A stretch of DNA of 37,182 bases from Chloroflexota bacterium (GCA_009937635.1 JAACFF010000013.1:1-37182); one strand, 5' to 3'. Shown: positions 1-7,261, numbered from the stretch's first letter. Made by a program: numbers and translations. Notes: generated by a model from the letters alone, not told the origin.

Positions 1-2
1 CA

Positions 3-644
3 TCCTGGCAAAATCCTTTTTACACCCTCGGTGAAGAAATCGCCAACATCGTGACCCACGGCATCGGCACGGTATTGGCTGTGGCCGGGTTAACAACCCT
101 GGTGGTGCTGGCTGCGATGTATGGCGACGCCTGGCGCATGGTGAGCTTCACCATCTACGGCAGCAGCCTGATCATCCTATACCTCGCTTCGACCCTTTAC
201 CACAGCGTGCAGCACCCACGGGCGAAACGCGTCTTTCGCATCCTGGACCACACCTCGATCTACGTGTTTATCGCCGGATGTTACACTCCCTTTTTGTTGA
301 TTGGCACGCGCAGCGCGATGGACTGGCTGTTGCTGGCACTGGTCTGGGGCATGGCCATGGCCGGCATCATTTGGAAGATATTCTTTCTCGGCCGTCTTGA
401 AGTCCTGGCTACGCTCATGTACGTATTCATGGGTTGGATGGGCGTGCTTGCTTTCAGACAGATACTGGTTAATTTACCTCCGGCTGGGGTGACGATGCTC
501 TTCGCCGGGGGGATCGTCTATACCGTCGGCGTCCTCTTCTATGCCTGGGAAAAACTGCCCTACAACCACGCCATCTGGCACCTTTTTGTCTTGGGCGGCA
601 GCATCTGCCATTTCTTCGCCATGGTGACCCTGGTTCCCACCTAA
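3..644 (+). CDS. Hemolysin III family (PAQR-like) membrane protein, 5' partial
   Basis: The reading frame is open from the first bases of the window (in frame from base 3), so the true start lies upstream; the GTG at 51 is internal because the residues before it (Y-T-L-G-E-E-I-A-N) match the usual N-terminus of the family. The product is a polytopic membrane protein of the Hly-III/YqfA family, related to PAQR receptors. About seven hydrophobic segments are visible. Family hallmarks are the early T-H-G-I-G, the S-T-L-Y-H-S motif, the L-D-H-T-S-I-Y segment and the late N-H-A-I-W-H-L-F-V stretch; these conserved His and Asp residues form the presumed metal site of the superfamily. The function of bacterial members is poorly defined, with haemolysis, lipid hydrolase and membrane-homeostasis roles proposed. 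A short hairpin (AAAGGG at 653-658, CCCTTT at 668-673) follows the stop codon. Confidence 0.9.
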   Translation, partial: SWQNPFYTLGEEIANIVTHGIGTVLAVAGLTTLVVLAAMYGDAWRMVSFTIYGSSLIILYLASTLYHSVQHPRAKRVFRILDHTSIYVFIAGCYTPFLLIGTRSAMDWLLLALVWGMAMAGIIWKIFFLGRLEVLATLMYVFMGWMGVLAFRQILVNLPPAGVTMLFAGGIVYTVGVLFYAWEKLPYNHAIWHLFVLGGSICHFFAMVTLVPT

Positions 645-677
645 AGTTTATCAAAGGGATGCCTACACCCTTTCTCA

Positions 678-697
678 AATCTGCGAAATCTTTGATG
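678..697 (+). repeat. Short dispersed intergenic repeat, copy 1
   Basis: The 20-base sequence AATCTGCGAAATCTTTGATG occurs here, identically at 4320-4339, and with one change (A to C) at 7643-7662. Each copy sits at a gene boundary. Its role is unknown. It may be a scar of an old insertion or a dispersed intergenic repeat. Confidence 0.6.
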
Positions 698-733
698 GTT
701 TTTGGGCTGGATTAAGTTCAAATGGAGTTTTCT

Positions 734-1234
734 ATGCTAGGAATAGAGATGTTCAAAACGCAGTTTGCCTACAACGCCTGGGCCAACAAGCATATCTTTG
801 ACCAGGCAGCGTTGGTCACCGAGGAACAGTTCAACGAAGCTTCCATGGTCGGCGAGCGCAGCCTGCGCCAGATCCTGACTCACATGGTCCAAATAGAACG
901 TGTATGGCGCTTATTGGCCCGAGATGGACAAGTAGAGCCATCCCAGTTGCCGTCATCTGAATCGCTGCCCTCGGCGAAAGCCATGCAAGCTGTGCAAACG
1001 CAGGAACAGCAGCAAATGGAGAGTTTGCTATCCACTTTGAATGAAGCGGATCTAGCTGCTCAGATGACCATCAAGCGCTGGGACGGCGTCGAAGTCGTCA
1101 TGACGCGCTGGCATATGCTGTCACACCTGTTACTGCACAGCATGCAGCACCGCAGTGAAGCGGCCGTTCTCCTGACCCAATACGGCCGATCCCCAGGAGA
1201 CATCGACTTCTTATTTTTCACATTCGCTAGCTGA
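734..1234 (+). CDS. DinB/YfiT-like putative metal-dependent protein
   Basis: This is a 166-residue four-helix-bundle protein of the DinB-like superfamily, whose members bind a metal through a His triad and include thiol-dependent transferases (for example bacillithiol or mycothiol S-transferases). The N-terminal F-A-Y-N-A-W-A-N-K-H is typical, followed by a first conserved His (about residue 50, in L-T-H-M-V) and a C-terminal H-x3-H pair (about residues 135 and 139). These are the likely metal ligands. The ATG at 734 is preferred over the ATG at 722 because TGGAG at 723-727 lies 6 bases upstream and would otherwise fall inside the gene. The substrate cannot be told from the sequence. It appears monocistronic: nearly 80 bases separate it from the preceding gene and about 200 bases from the next leader. 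Confidence 0.85.
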   Translation: MLGIEMFKTQFAYNAWANKHIFDQAALVTEEQFNEASMVGERSLRQILTHMVQIERVWRLLARDGQVEPSQLPSSESLPSAKAMQAVQTQEQQQMESLLSTLNEADLAAQMTIKRWDGVEVVMTRWHMLSHLLLHSMQHRSEAAVLLTQYGRSPGDIDFLFFTFAS

Positions 1235-1322
1235 AATCCTGGATTTTTGCTATGCTTCAATTATTAGCAAAAGAGCCAGATCAACCTTCTTAGATCCTTG
1301 ATAAGATATTTATTCAACCCAT

Positions 1323-1376
1323 GTAGCTGCGACGCTGCTTCACCACGCATACAACGTGATTGCGTAATCGAGGCTA
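1323..1376 (+). promoter_or_regulatory. Possible folded leader region upstream of the SpoIIAA-like gene
   Basis: The gap after the DinB-like gene contains nested inverted repeats: GTAGC near 1324 pairs with GCTAC near 1372, enclosing ACGCA...TGCGT with an 11-base loop. No recognised riboswitch core was seen. The region precedes two tiny ORFs and a structured repeat, so it could be part of a long regulatory 5' leader. Confidence is low because the stems are short. Confidence 0.25.
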
Positions 1377-1438
1377 CGCTTAATGTTTGGCTGTCGCCTG
1401 ACGGCTTAAAGCTGTCCCCTGTTCACAAAGGAGACTAC

Positions 1439-1462
1439 ATGGGCTGGCGCCCACCACCATGA
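1439..1462 (+). CDS. Candidate leader peptide M-G-W-R-P-P-P
   Basis: A seven-codon ORF (ATG GGC TGG CGC CCA CCA CCA TGA) follows a strong Shine-Dalgarno sequence (AAAGGAG at 1427-1433, 5 bases before the ATG). It ends in three consecutive Pro codons and then a stop codon, the kind of sequence that slows or stalls ribosomes unless EF-P acts. Its stop overlaps the ATG of a second small ORF (ATGA at 1459-1462). It may act as a regulatory upstream ORF for the SpoIIAA-like gene at 1527. The sequence facts are direct; the role is inferred. It could also be a chance ORF. Confidence 0.4.
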   Translation: MGWRPPP

Positions 1463-1527
1463 ACGTAAAGCAACCTTTCCAGGTTGCGATCAAGCTGGAA
1501 AGCTTGATTTACGAAGGAGCAATTTAA
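1459..1527 (+). CDS. Second short upstream ORF (22 codons), coupled at both ends
   Basis: This ORF begins at the ATG that overlaps the stop of the preceding seven-codon ORF (ATGA) and ends with TAA overlapping the ATG of the SpoIIAA-like gene (TAATG at 1525-1529). It runs through the structured 50-base repeat. The second repeat copy (6500-6549) is open in the matching frame (shared peptide core Q-P-F-Q-V-A-I-K-L, then E/D-S-L) and also runs into a stop overlapping the next start codon, but has no obvious ATG. The frame may be conserved only because the repeat is conserved as RNA or DNA. Translation is unproven. Confidence 0.3.
   Translation: MNVKQPFQVAIKLESLIYEGAI
1464..1513 (+). repeat. Structured 50-base repeat, copy 1 (predicted three-way junction)
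   Basis: Fifty bases fold on paper into an outer stem (CGTAAA / TTTACG), a first hairpin (GCAACC, loop TTTCCA, GGTTGC), a GAT linker and a second hairpin (CAAGCT, loop GGAA, AGCTTG). A Shine-Dalgarno AAGGAG (1514-1519) follows at once, with the ATG at 1527. A second copy of exactly the same length lies at 6500-6549 before another gene. Differences between copies fall in loops or preserve pairing: outer pairs A-T and A-T become G-T wobble and C-G. It could be a cis-acting RNA or a REP-like dispersed palindrome. Confidence 0.7.
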
Positions 1528-1889
1528 TGTACGAACTAGAAAAAGTACCCGATACAAACGTCCTTCTCCTCACGGCCAAAGGCAAAATAACCGACGACGA
1601 TTACGAGGATGTGCTCATTCCCGCCTTGGATTCGACCCTGGAGAAATACGACAAGGTGCGGATATTGGTCCATTTTGGTGAAGATTATGAGGGCATCGAA
1701 GGAGATGCCGTGTGGGATGACACCAAAGTGGGTCTCAAGCACTTTACCCATTTTGAAAAGTGCGCCGTCGTGTCCGATGTGATGTGGCTCCGCCGTTCCA
1801 TCAAGGCCTTTGGTTTTCTTATTCCCGGTGAGGTGAAACTCTTCTATAACGAAGAACTCACTGCCGCCACCGATTGGGTCAAACAATAA
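1527..1889 (+). CDS. SpoIIAA-like (STAS/SEC14-type) domain protein
   Basis: This is a 120-residue single-domain protein of the SpoIIAA-like/DUF3478 group (STAS/SEC14 fold). It has the usual beginning (strand, L-L-L-T-A-K-G-K-I-T-D-D-D-Y), a central V-R-I-L-V-H-F segment, D-x-K-V-G-L-K-H-F-T-H-F-E-K-C-A-V-V-S-D, and a C-terminal P-G-E-V-K-L-F. Members are small cytosolic proteins proposed to bind lipids or hydrophobic ligands or to act as regulatory switches, with no established enzymatic role. Start choice is supported by AAGGAG 7 bases upstream. The gene lies behind an unusual leader with two tiny ORFs and a structured repeat, which suggests post-transcriptional control. Its 3' end overlaps the start of the next reading frame by 16 bases. 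Confidence 0.85.
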   Translation: MYELEKVPDTNVLLLTAKGKITDDDYEDVLIPALDSTLEKYDKVRILVHFGEDYEGIEGDAVWDDTKVGLKHFTHFEKCAVVSDVMWLRRSIKAFGFLIPGEVKLFYNEELTAATDWVKQ

Positions 1890-2296
1890 ACGCGCTACAA
1901 GTTGCCAACTTTTCGAAAGTTGGTGTGGTGTTGGCCGGACCCAGCCCTCGATCGCTAATCGATCCCGTCACACCCAATGAACTGCGCCAGGCCGTTCTTG
2001 GAATCTTATGGTGGTGGGAACGCCAGCTTGAGGACAACAGCCTGCTGCAAGAAAGCGCCTATCAAGTGTATGCGATCCTCAGTATGTGCCGCGTACTTTA
2101 TACAATCCAGCACGGCACCATTGTTTCCAAACCGGTCGCCGCCCGCTGGGCGAGAGAGGTTTTGCCTGAACGATGGATCTTGCTAATCGATTTAGCCTCA
2201 GTCTGGCAGCCAGATGCACCCATGGATCATTTACCCGAAACATTGGCCTTCATCCGCTATACTCTTAACCATAGTCAAGAAAATAATCTAAATTGA
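1874..2296 (+). CDS. AadA-like C-terminal (DUF4111) fragment, probable gene remnant
   Basis: The 140-residue frame resembles only the C-terminal helical domain of ANT(3'')/AadA-type nucleotidyltransferases: G-P-x-P-R-S-L-I-D-P-V, then a W-W-W-E-x-Q-L-E helix, L-S-M-C-R-V-L-Y-T-I-Q-H-G-T-I-V-S-K and A-x-x-W-A-R-E-V-L-P. The N-terminal nucleotidyltransferase core with its G-S and D-x-D motifs is absent; full-length relatives are about 250-260 residues. The only early start is a TTG inside the preceding gene. The fragment should therefore have no transferase activity. It is probably the tail of a gene whose front half was lost, and another truncated gene follows directly. A function as a stand-alone helical domain cannot be excluded, because the frame has stayed open. 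Confidence 0.6.
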   Translation: MGQTINALQVANFSKVGVVLAGPSPRSLIDPVTPNELRQAVLGILWWWERQLEDNSLLQESAYQVYAILSMCRVLYTIQHGTIVSKPVAARWAREVLPERWILLIDLASVWQPDAPMDHLPETLAFIRYTLNHSQENNLN

Positions 2297-2308
2297 GAAA
2301 TCGGCACC

Positions 2309-2728
2309 ATGCCTACAGAAGAAATCACAAATTCCACGCCAACCATGTTCCCCAACACCGATCCCCAGGCAAACGTTCTATTGGGCGGCAGATTGCCCCG
2401 GCAGCGCCTGGAGCTCCCGCGCGACCGATCCATGCTTGAAGCCTTGTCCAGCAACGGCGGCGTGCTTGGTCTCATCTGGTTTGGGCATCGGGATATCGAT
2501 AGCGTTGTGCAGGATATTGAAACGGCGCTGGAGGTAATGGGGCCAGATCATATCGGACTGGGCAGCGATCATTTTGGCTTGGAATTGGCTCCAATTGGGC
2601 TGGAAGATATCTCCAAAGCCCCATCCATCACCCAAAAATTGGTTGAACGGGGCCATGACGACGAGACGATACTGAAGTTTTTAGGTGGCAATTATCTGCG
2701 GGTTTTTGAAGAAGTATGGGGAGCGTAG
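2309..2728 (+). CDS. C-terminal fragment of membrane (renal-type) dipeptidase, family M19
   Basis: The 139-residue frame matches the last third of M19 dipeptidases: M-L-E-A-L-S-S-N-G-G-V-L-G, then a helix ending G-P-D-H-I-G-L-G-S-D, then I-G-L-E-D-I-S-K-A-P, and I-L-K-F-L-G-G-N-Y-L-R-V-F. Complete enzymes are roughly 320-400 residues, and their metal ligands (N-terminal H-x-D, a central Glu and two His) lie in the missing part. Only the late Asp (G-S-D) remains, so catalysis is not expected. About 20-30 N-terminal residues show no family resemblance and may be translated junction sequence. No Shine-Dalgarno sequence is evident before the ATG. Best read as a gene remnant next to the AadA-like remnant. 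Confidence 0.6.
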   Translation: MPTEEITNSTPTMFPNTDPQANVLLGGRLPRQRLELPRDRSMLEALSSNGGVLGLIWFGHRDIDSVVQDIETALEVMGPDHIGLGSDHFGLELAPIGLEDISKAPSITQKLVERGHDDETILKFLGGNYLRVFEEVWGA

Positions 2729-2796
2729 CGGGGCATACTCACGGATGTGTTGAAAGCGCTCCTTGCCCTTTCAGGCGCTCCGCATTGGAGGTAACC

Positions 2797-4260
2797 ATGA
2801 AGCATTTTCTCTTAATAAGCTTGGCGCTATTTTTCCTGGTCGCGTGCCAGACATTCCAGCCCGAAACCACGGCCGTTTCCGCCACACCTGCCCAAGACAG
2901 CACCACCACTGAAGAAACCCCGGCCACATCAACACCCCTGTCGCTGGCGGCTGAAGCAACGGCCGTTCCCATCACCGGCCTTGGCGATCCCTTCTACCCT
3001 GAGCTGGGCGACGGCGGGATCGATGTCCTTCATTATGACCTGGATCTGAATGTAGACGTGGAAGCTGCAACGATTCAAGGCACAACCACAATCGAGGCCA
3101 TCGTCACCGAACCCCGTACCTGGTTTGCCCTCGATCTCGCTGGCTTGGAGGTGGAAGAGGTGAGCGTGAATGGCGATCCCGCCAGTTTCGATCTGCAAGA
3201 ATCCAAGTTAACCATCTTTCCTGCAGAGGAACTCCCTCAGAACGAGCCATTTACGGCCGTGATCCAATATGCCGGCGAACCGCAGCCAATCAATGACCCG
3301 GGAGCGCCCATCCCCCTCGGCTGGCAAAGCCACAGCAGCGGAACCTTTGTCGTCTCGGAACCCACGGGAGCCATGAATTGGTTCCCCAACAACAACCATC
3401 CCACCGACAAAGCGACCTATACTTTACGCTTCACACTGCCCCAGCCCTATGAGATTGTTTCCAACGGCATCCTGATCGAGTCGGAGCAAGCTGACGGCGA
3501 CAATATCTTTGTCTGGCAGATGGATCAACCGATGGCCAGCTACCTGGCCATCGCCCAGATCAACCAGTATGACGTAGAAGAAGAGCAAACGGACAGCGGT
3601 GTTTCCATCCGCAACTATTTCCCTTTGGACACGCCCCACGAAGTTCGCGACGCCTTTGATCAGACCCCGCAGATGATCGCCTTCATGGAGGAAACCATAG
3701 CTCCTTACCCCTTTGACAGCTACGGCGTCGTTTTACTTGGCCAGCCGACTGGCTGGGCTTTGGAAACACAGAGCCTCTCTACCTATGGGGCTGATGGCCC
3801 ATCACAGCCAAGCGTCGTGATTCACGAACTCTCCCACCAATGGTTTGGCGACGATGTCTCCGTCGCTTCTTGGCAGGACATCTGGCTAAATGAAGGTTTC
3901 GCAACCTACTTTGAGCAGTTGTGGTTAGAGTACAGCGGGCAAGGAGATATCGAGATCGCCATGGATGGCATGTACCAGTGGTTGGCTGAAAACAACATAC
4001 CGTCGCCCATCCCTGCCGAAGTCAGCGATCTTTTCACCGCGCCGGTATACATGCGTGGTGCTTACACCCTTCATGCCCTGCGGCAGACCGTGGGCGATGA
4101 CAAGTTCTTCCAAATTCTGCGCACGTATTATGACCGCCACCAGGGAAGCGCCGCCAGCACGGCCGACTTCATCGCCGTCGCCGAGGAAGTGGGTGGGCAA
4201 ACGGCCGTCAATATTCTTAATGATTGGCTCTACGCCAGCACAATCCCGGCTCAAAGGTGA
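2797..4260 (+). CDS. M1-family zinc metallopeptidase, predicted lipoprotein
   Basis: This 487-residue gluzincin aminopeptidase has a lipoprotein signal (hydrophobic stretch ending L-V-A-C, Cys17), a Thr/Ser-rich linker, an N-terminal beta domain like that of M1 peptidases, and a catalytic domain. The zinc site is visible as H-E-L-S-H (His343, Glu344, His347) and N-E-G-F-A-T-Y-F (Glu366, 19 residues after His347). The exopeptidase signature is not a textbook G-A-M-E-N but A-L-E-T-Q-S-L-S-T-Y, in the usual place. It should act outside the membrane, cleaving N-terminal residues from peptides. The ATG at 2797 is chosen over upstream GTG codons because GGAGG (2787-2791) lies just before it and the lipobox then sits correctly. 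The C-terminal domain is short compared with large M1 enzymes. Confidence 0.9.
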   Translation: MKHFLLISLALFFLVACQTFQPETTAVSATPAQDSTTTEETPATSTPLSLAAEATAVPITGLGDPFYPELGDGGIDVLHYDLDLNVDVEAATIQGTTTIEAIVTEPRTWFALDLAGLEVEEVSVNGDPASFDLQESKLTIFPAEELPQNEPFTAVIQYAGEPQPINDPGAPIPLGWQSHSSGTFVVSEPTGAMNWFPNNNHPTDKATYTLRFTLPQPYEIVSNGILIESEQADGDNIFVWQMDQPMASYLAIAQINQYDVEEEQTDSGVSIRNYFPLDTPHEVRDAFDQTPQMIAFMEETIAPYPFDSYGVVLLGQPTGWALETQSLSTYGADGPSQPSVVIHELSHQWFGDDVSVASWQDIWLNEGFATYFEQLWLEYSGQGDIEIAMDGMYQWLAENNIPSPIPAEVSDLFTAPVYMRGAYTLHALRQTVGDDKFFQILRTYYDRHQGSAASTADFIAVAEEVGGQTAVNILNDWLYASTIPAQR

Positions 4261-4299
4261 AAGGTGTCACGGGCAAGACGCCTGATACCTGACACCTTT
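4260..4299. terminator. Hairpin between convergent genes, possible bidirectional terminator
   Basis: A perfect 10-base inverted repeat, AAAGGTGTCA (4260-4269) and TGACACCTTT (4290-4299), with a 20-base loop, lies between the M1 peptidase stop and the converging glycosyltransferase gene. The ends are T-rich on one side and A-rich on the other, which would suit termination in both directions, but no long U tract is present. It could also be a dispersed palindrome. Confidence 0.45.
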
Positions 4300-4317
4300 C
4301 GGCAAAAATCAATCTGC

Positions 4318-6384
4318 CTAATCTGCGAAATCTTTGATGACTATCACCCCATCAGGCACCGATAATCCACCTGAACTGGCAGGCAGCCGCTCGCCCGTCT
4401 GTGGTAGATACAACCCCACTTGTAAACGGCATTGACCAGGATTTGTACCATCCGGCAGAATAAGAAGGTGTTCATCCGCAACAATTTCGTCAGTCGCCCA
4501 ATATTCCGTCGGCGCTGTTCCAGCGGAGGGGATACTGTCATCCTGCGTGATCACCTGGCCGTCTGCATCCAGGCAATGTACAAAAACCTTATAATTCTCA
4601 CCCATTCTCGCCGTTGCCTTCCAAAACAAAGTGACCGCCAGTTGATTTTCTACCTGGCTATTGAGACTATAGCCCAGTAGTTGAATGTGCTCGCCAAAAG
4701 CAGCCTGAACACTATTTTGCCAGGTTTCCTCGCCTAGCCCGCCTTTTGGCTCCTGTTGGCGCTCGAACACCAGGACATCAACATTGACGAAGTCCATGCG
4801 CACGTCAGGCAAATAGGGCGGCACGCGATATTCAAAGCGATTCATCAGCTGGTACTGGGTTTCTCCCTTCAATAGCTTGGCGAAGAATTGACACTCGACC
4901 AGATTTAACTCGCATACATGCTCATCCTCAAAACGGCCGAAAGTCTTCCTGTCAATAACCAAATAATCGGGTTTGCGACTTTCGATGCCTGCTTCGCCTA
5001 AATTGGCCCCTGTGTGCGCAGTGATATCCTCCTCAAACTTAAAGACGACCAGCGGGTAATTATCGATGACCCGATTCTCTCTGGGCAATTGTGGCGGGTA
5101 AGACGTATGTTCCGTTCGCGTCCCCGGTGGGATCGCACCTCGCAGGTATTCGGCGGCGGCAAGCCGGCCGTCGTTCTCAAACTGCAAAGCGACGCTGACG
5201 ACACGCAGCGCAGAGAAGAAAATGATCGCTAAGGTAATCAGGGCTACTGCCCACTGCCCAGCCCTGCTCCCCGAGCGCTGCCCATATCGCCACAAATCGC
5301 GCAAAAACCAGGCCGCCAACACGGCCAGCAGGGGGAAGGCGGGAACCATGTAGCGAATGGGGTAGAACCTGGAAAATGCGATGGGCAGTTCAAAAGCCAG
5401 CAGGATCAACAGAATGGCCAAAATGAAACGGCCGTTTTCTTTCGCTACTCCATGCTGTGCCTTGGCGATGATGAACCTGGCCGCTTGAACCAGCGCCCAA
5501 ACCGTCGCCAGGGCGAACAGGGCAAATAGAGCCAGACCCAAGCCATCTATCGTATTGCCCCACTGACCCACCAGCCCAATCGCTCGTGGTCCGGCGTACA
5601 CTCTCTGTCGCTCCAGGAAGGGTAGCAATTGCTCGAGGTAAGAACCGGCTTTTAGAATCGCCCGCGGCGTGCCCACAAAAAAGCCCAAGAAAGCCAGGAA
5701 ATAGGCCCCGGCTAGTTTAGCGACCTGCTGCCACGGATCGCGGGGCCGGCTTGAATCAACCCCGAGGAACGAGATTAGCGTAGCCCCCAACAGCAAACTT
5801 ATGCCGTTATATTTGCTCGACGCGGCCAAACCAATGGTAAAGAAACCGAGGTAGAGCCAGATACCTTTTTTTGTAGCCACGTGGTTTAGCAGCAGAAAGG
5901 CGCTTAGGGTTACAAAAAAGGTTAAGTAGATGTCTACGTGGGCATAATGGGCGATCGTGGCAAGCCCGCTGCTGCTCATCACCAACATCGCTGCCGCCAG
6001 CGCAGTAAGGCGTGAAGCGATGGCGATCAACGTCATCAATGCCGTCAAAATAACCACCAGCGCGCCCAGCAAGGCAGAAACGGCCCTGACACCCGCCAGA
6101 ATGACAACCTCATCTGCCGTGAAAAGGGACAAGATCTTGCCCGTGCCAACCATGGTGTGCAAAGGCAAGCTGGGATAAGTGATGTCCTCTGGCAGATTGT
6201 TGAGCCCTTCGCTTAAGGCGGGCATGACGCGATGCAGCCGCTCATCGATATTCCAGATAATGGGCAGGCCCCAGGTGGCGCTACTGGCTACGGCTAGAAA
6301 GAAAAGGCAAGCAAGTGCTATGAGCAGCGGCCAAAAAGCCTTATTTACGAAAGCGCTGATCGTTTGTCCAACAGAGTCTTTCAA
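4318..6384 (-). CDS. GT-C family membrane glycosyltransferase (GT39/ArnT/PMT-like)
   Basis: This 688-residue protein has about ten to twelve hydrophobic segments in its first 400 residues and a soluble C-terminal domain of roughly 250 residues. After the first membrane segment comes W-N-I-D-E-R-L-H-R-V, where acidic residues match the catalytic loop of GT-C enzymes using polyprenyl-phosphate sugars. The likely role is sugar transfer to an extracytoplasmic acceptor; donor and acceptor cannot be deduced. The C-terminal domain has a beta-sandwich look (H-I-Q-L-L-G-Y, Y-K-V-F-V-H-C-L-D, L-Q-V-G-L-Y), a pattern often found in large Chloroflexota membrane proteins. The start is a TTG, since no ATG occurs before residue 54 and a GAGG lies upstream. 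It is divergent from the AIM24 gene and convergent with the peptidase. Confidence 0.8.
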   Translation of the reverse strand: MKDSVGQTISAFVNKAFWPLLIALACLFFLAVASSATWGLPIIWNIDERLHRVMPALSEGLNNLPEDITYPSLPLHTMVGTGKILSLFTADEVVILAGVRAVSALLGALVVILTALMTLIAIASRLTALAAAMLVMSSSGLATIAHYAHVDIYLTFFVTLSAFLLLNHVATKKGIWLYLGFFTIGLAASSKYNGISLLLGATLISFLGVDSSRPRDPWQQVAKLAGAYFLAFLGFFVGTPRAILKAGSYLEQLLPFLERQRVYAGPRAIGLVGQWGNTIDGLGLALFALFALATVWALVQAARFIIAKAQHGVAKENGRFILAILLILLAFELPIAFSRFYPIRYMVPAFPLLAVLAAWFLRDLWRYGQRSGSRAGQWAVALITLAIIFFSALRVVSVALQFENDGRLAAAEYLRGAIPPGTRTEHTSYPPQLPRENRVIDNYPLVVFKFEEDITAHTGANLGEAGIESRKPDYLVIDRKTFGRFEDEHVCELNLVECQFFAKLLKGETQYQLMNRFEYRVPPYLPDVRMDFVNVDVLVFERQQEPKGGLGEETWQNSVQAAFGEHIQLLGYSLNSQVENQLAVTLFWKATARMGENYKVFVHCLDADGQVITQDDSIPSAGTAPTEYWATDEIVADEHLLILPDGTNPGQCRLQVGLYLPQTGERLPASSGGLSVPDGVIVIKDFAD
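4320..4339 (+). repeat. Short dispersed intergenic repeat, copy 2
   Basis: Identical 20-base copy of the sequence at 678-697. Here it overlaps the last codons of the minus-strand glycosyltransferase (encoding I-K-D-F-A-D and stop), so the repeat may have supplied that gene's present C-terminus. Confidence 0.6.
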
Positions 6385-6499
6385 GAAGTTGTTTCCTCTA
6401 ATCGAAGAATTCTATAGCCGGCGTCCAGCGGCTGCAAGAGCATTACGCGGTTGGCAGGCGGCACTAATCATAATACAATCTAACGCTCACCGGTACAAT

Positions 6500-6549
6500 C
6501 GTAGCGCAACCTTTCCAGGTTGCGATCAAGCTAGATAGCTTGCGTTACG
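6500..6549 (+). repeat. Structured 50-base repeat, copy 2 (predicted three-way junction)
   Basis: Second copy of the element at 1464-1513, again 50 bases. Its parts are the outer stem CGTAGC / GTTACG, hairpin GCAACC-TTTCCA-GGTTGC, GAT linker and hairpin CAAGCT-AGAT-AGCTTG. A Shine-Dalgarno AAGGAG (6550-6555) follows, and the AIM24 ATG is at 6563. The substitutions relative to copy 1 keep the helices intact. No leader ORF precedes this copy. Confidence 0.7.
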
Positions 6550-6562
6550 AAGGAGAAAAACA

Positions 6563-7261
6563 ATGAAAGTTGATGTTCGATACCGCCCAGCCTATGCCCT
6601 GGCCTTGGTCACACTCGACGCCAAAGAGAAGATCCAGGTTGAAGGCGGAGCAATGGTCGGCATGTCGGCCGATATGAAAATGGATACAGGAGCTTCGGGC
6701 GGATTTCTCAAATCCCTCGGTCGTAAAATGTTCGGAGGCGAAAGCTTTTTCCTGAACACCTACACTGGCGTCGTCGATGGGGATTCTGTCGCCCTGGCCC
6801 CGCCGCTGCCTGGTGATGTAGAAGTCATTGAAATGCACGGGGAGACGCTAATGGTGCAGTCTGGTTCGTATCTCGCCTCGTCGGAAGGGATTGAAGTTGA
6901 AACCAAGTGGTCTGGCGCCAAGACATTCTTTGGCAGCGAAGGCTTAATCATGTTGCGCATCAGTGGCACCGGCACGCTGATAGTCTCCAGCTACGGCGCT
7001 GTTCACGCTATGAACCTGGCCGATGGCCAAAAATATGTCGTCGATACAGGTCACCTGGTATCCTTTGAGGAGCATCTGCAATTCGACCTGAAGAAGGTGG
7101 CTGGTTGGAAGAGCACTTTATTCAGCGGTGAGGGCCTGGTGGTCGAGCTCACCGGTCCAGGCAAATTGACATTGCAAAGCCGCAGCCAGGACTCTTTCTT
7201 GTCCTGGCTTATCCCACAACTTCCCAAACAGACGAATTACGGGTCCTCAAGTAATAATTAG
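6563..7261 (+). CDS. AIM24 / TIGR00266 family protein
   Basis: This 232-residue all-beta protein matches the AIM24 family: Y-R-P-A-Y-A-L-A near the start, E-G-G-A-M-V-G-M-S, a G-G-E-S-F-F-L-N-T-Y-T stretch, L-A-S-S-E-G-I-E-V, and a C-terminal G-E-G-L-V-V-E-L-T-G-P-G-K-L-T-L-Q-S-R. Yeast Aim24 is a mitochondrial inner-membrane organising factor, and bacterial members have no firm function. The domain is complete. Translation is well supported by AAGGAG 7 bases before the ATG, directly after the structured repeat. The gene is transcribed away from the glycosyltransferase, and a structured intergenic region of about 420 bases follows. Confidence 0.88.
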   Translation: MKVDVRYRPAYALALVTLDAKEKIQVEGGAMVGMSADMKMDTGASGGFLKSLGRKMFGGESFFLNTYTGVVDGDSVALAPPLPGDVEVIEMHGETLMVQSGSYLASSEGIEVETKWSGAKTFFGSEGLIMLRISGTGTLIVSSYGAVHAMNLADGQKYVVDTGHLVSFEEHLQFDLKKVAGWKSTLFSGEGLVVELTGPGKLTLQSRSQDSFLSWLIPQLPKQTNYGSSSNN

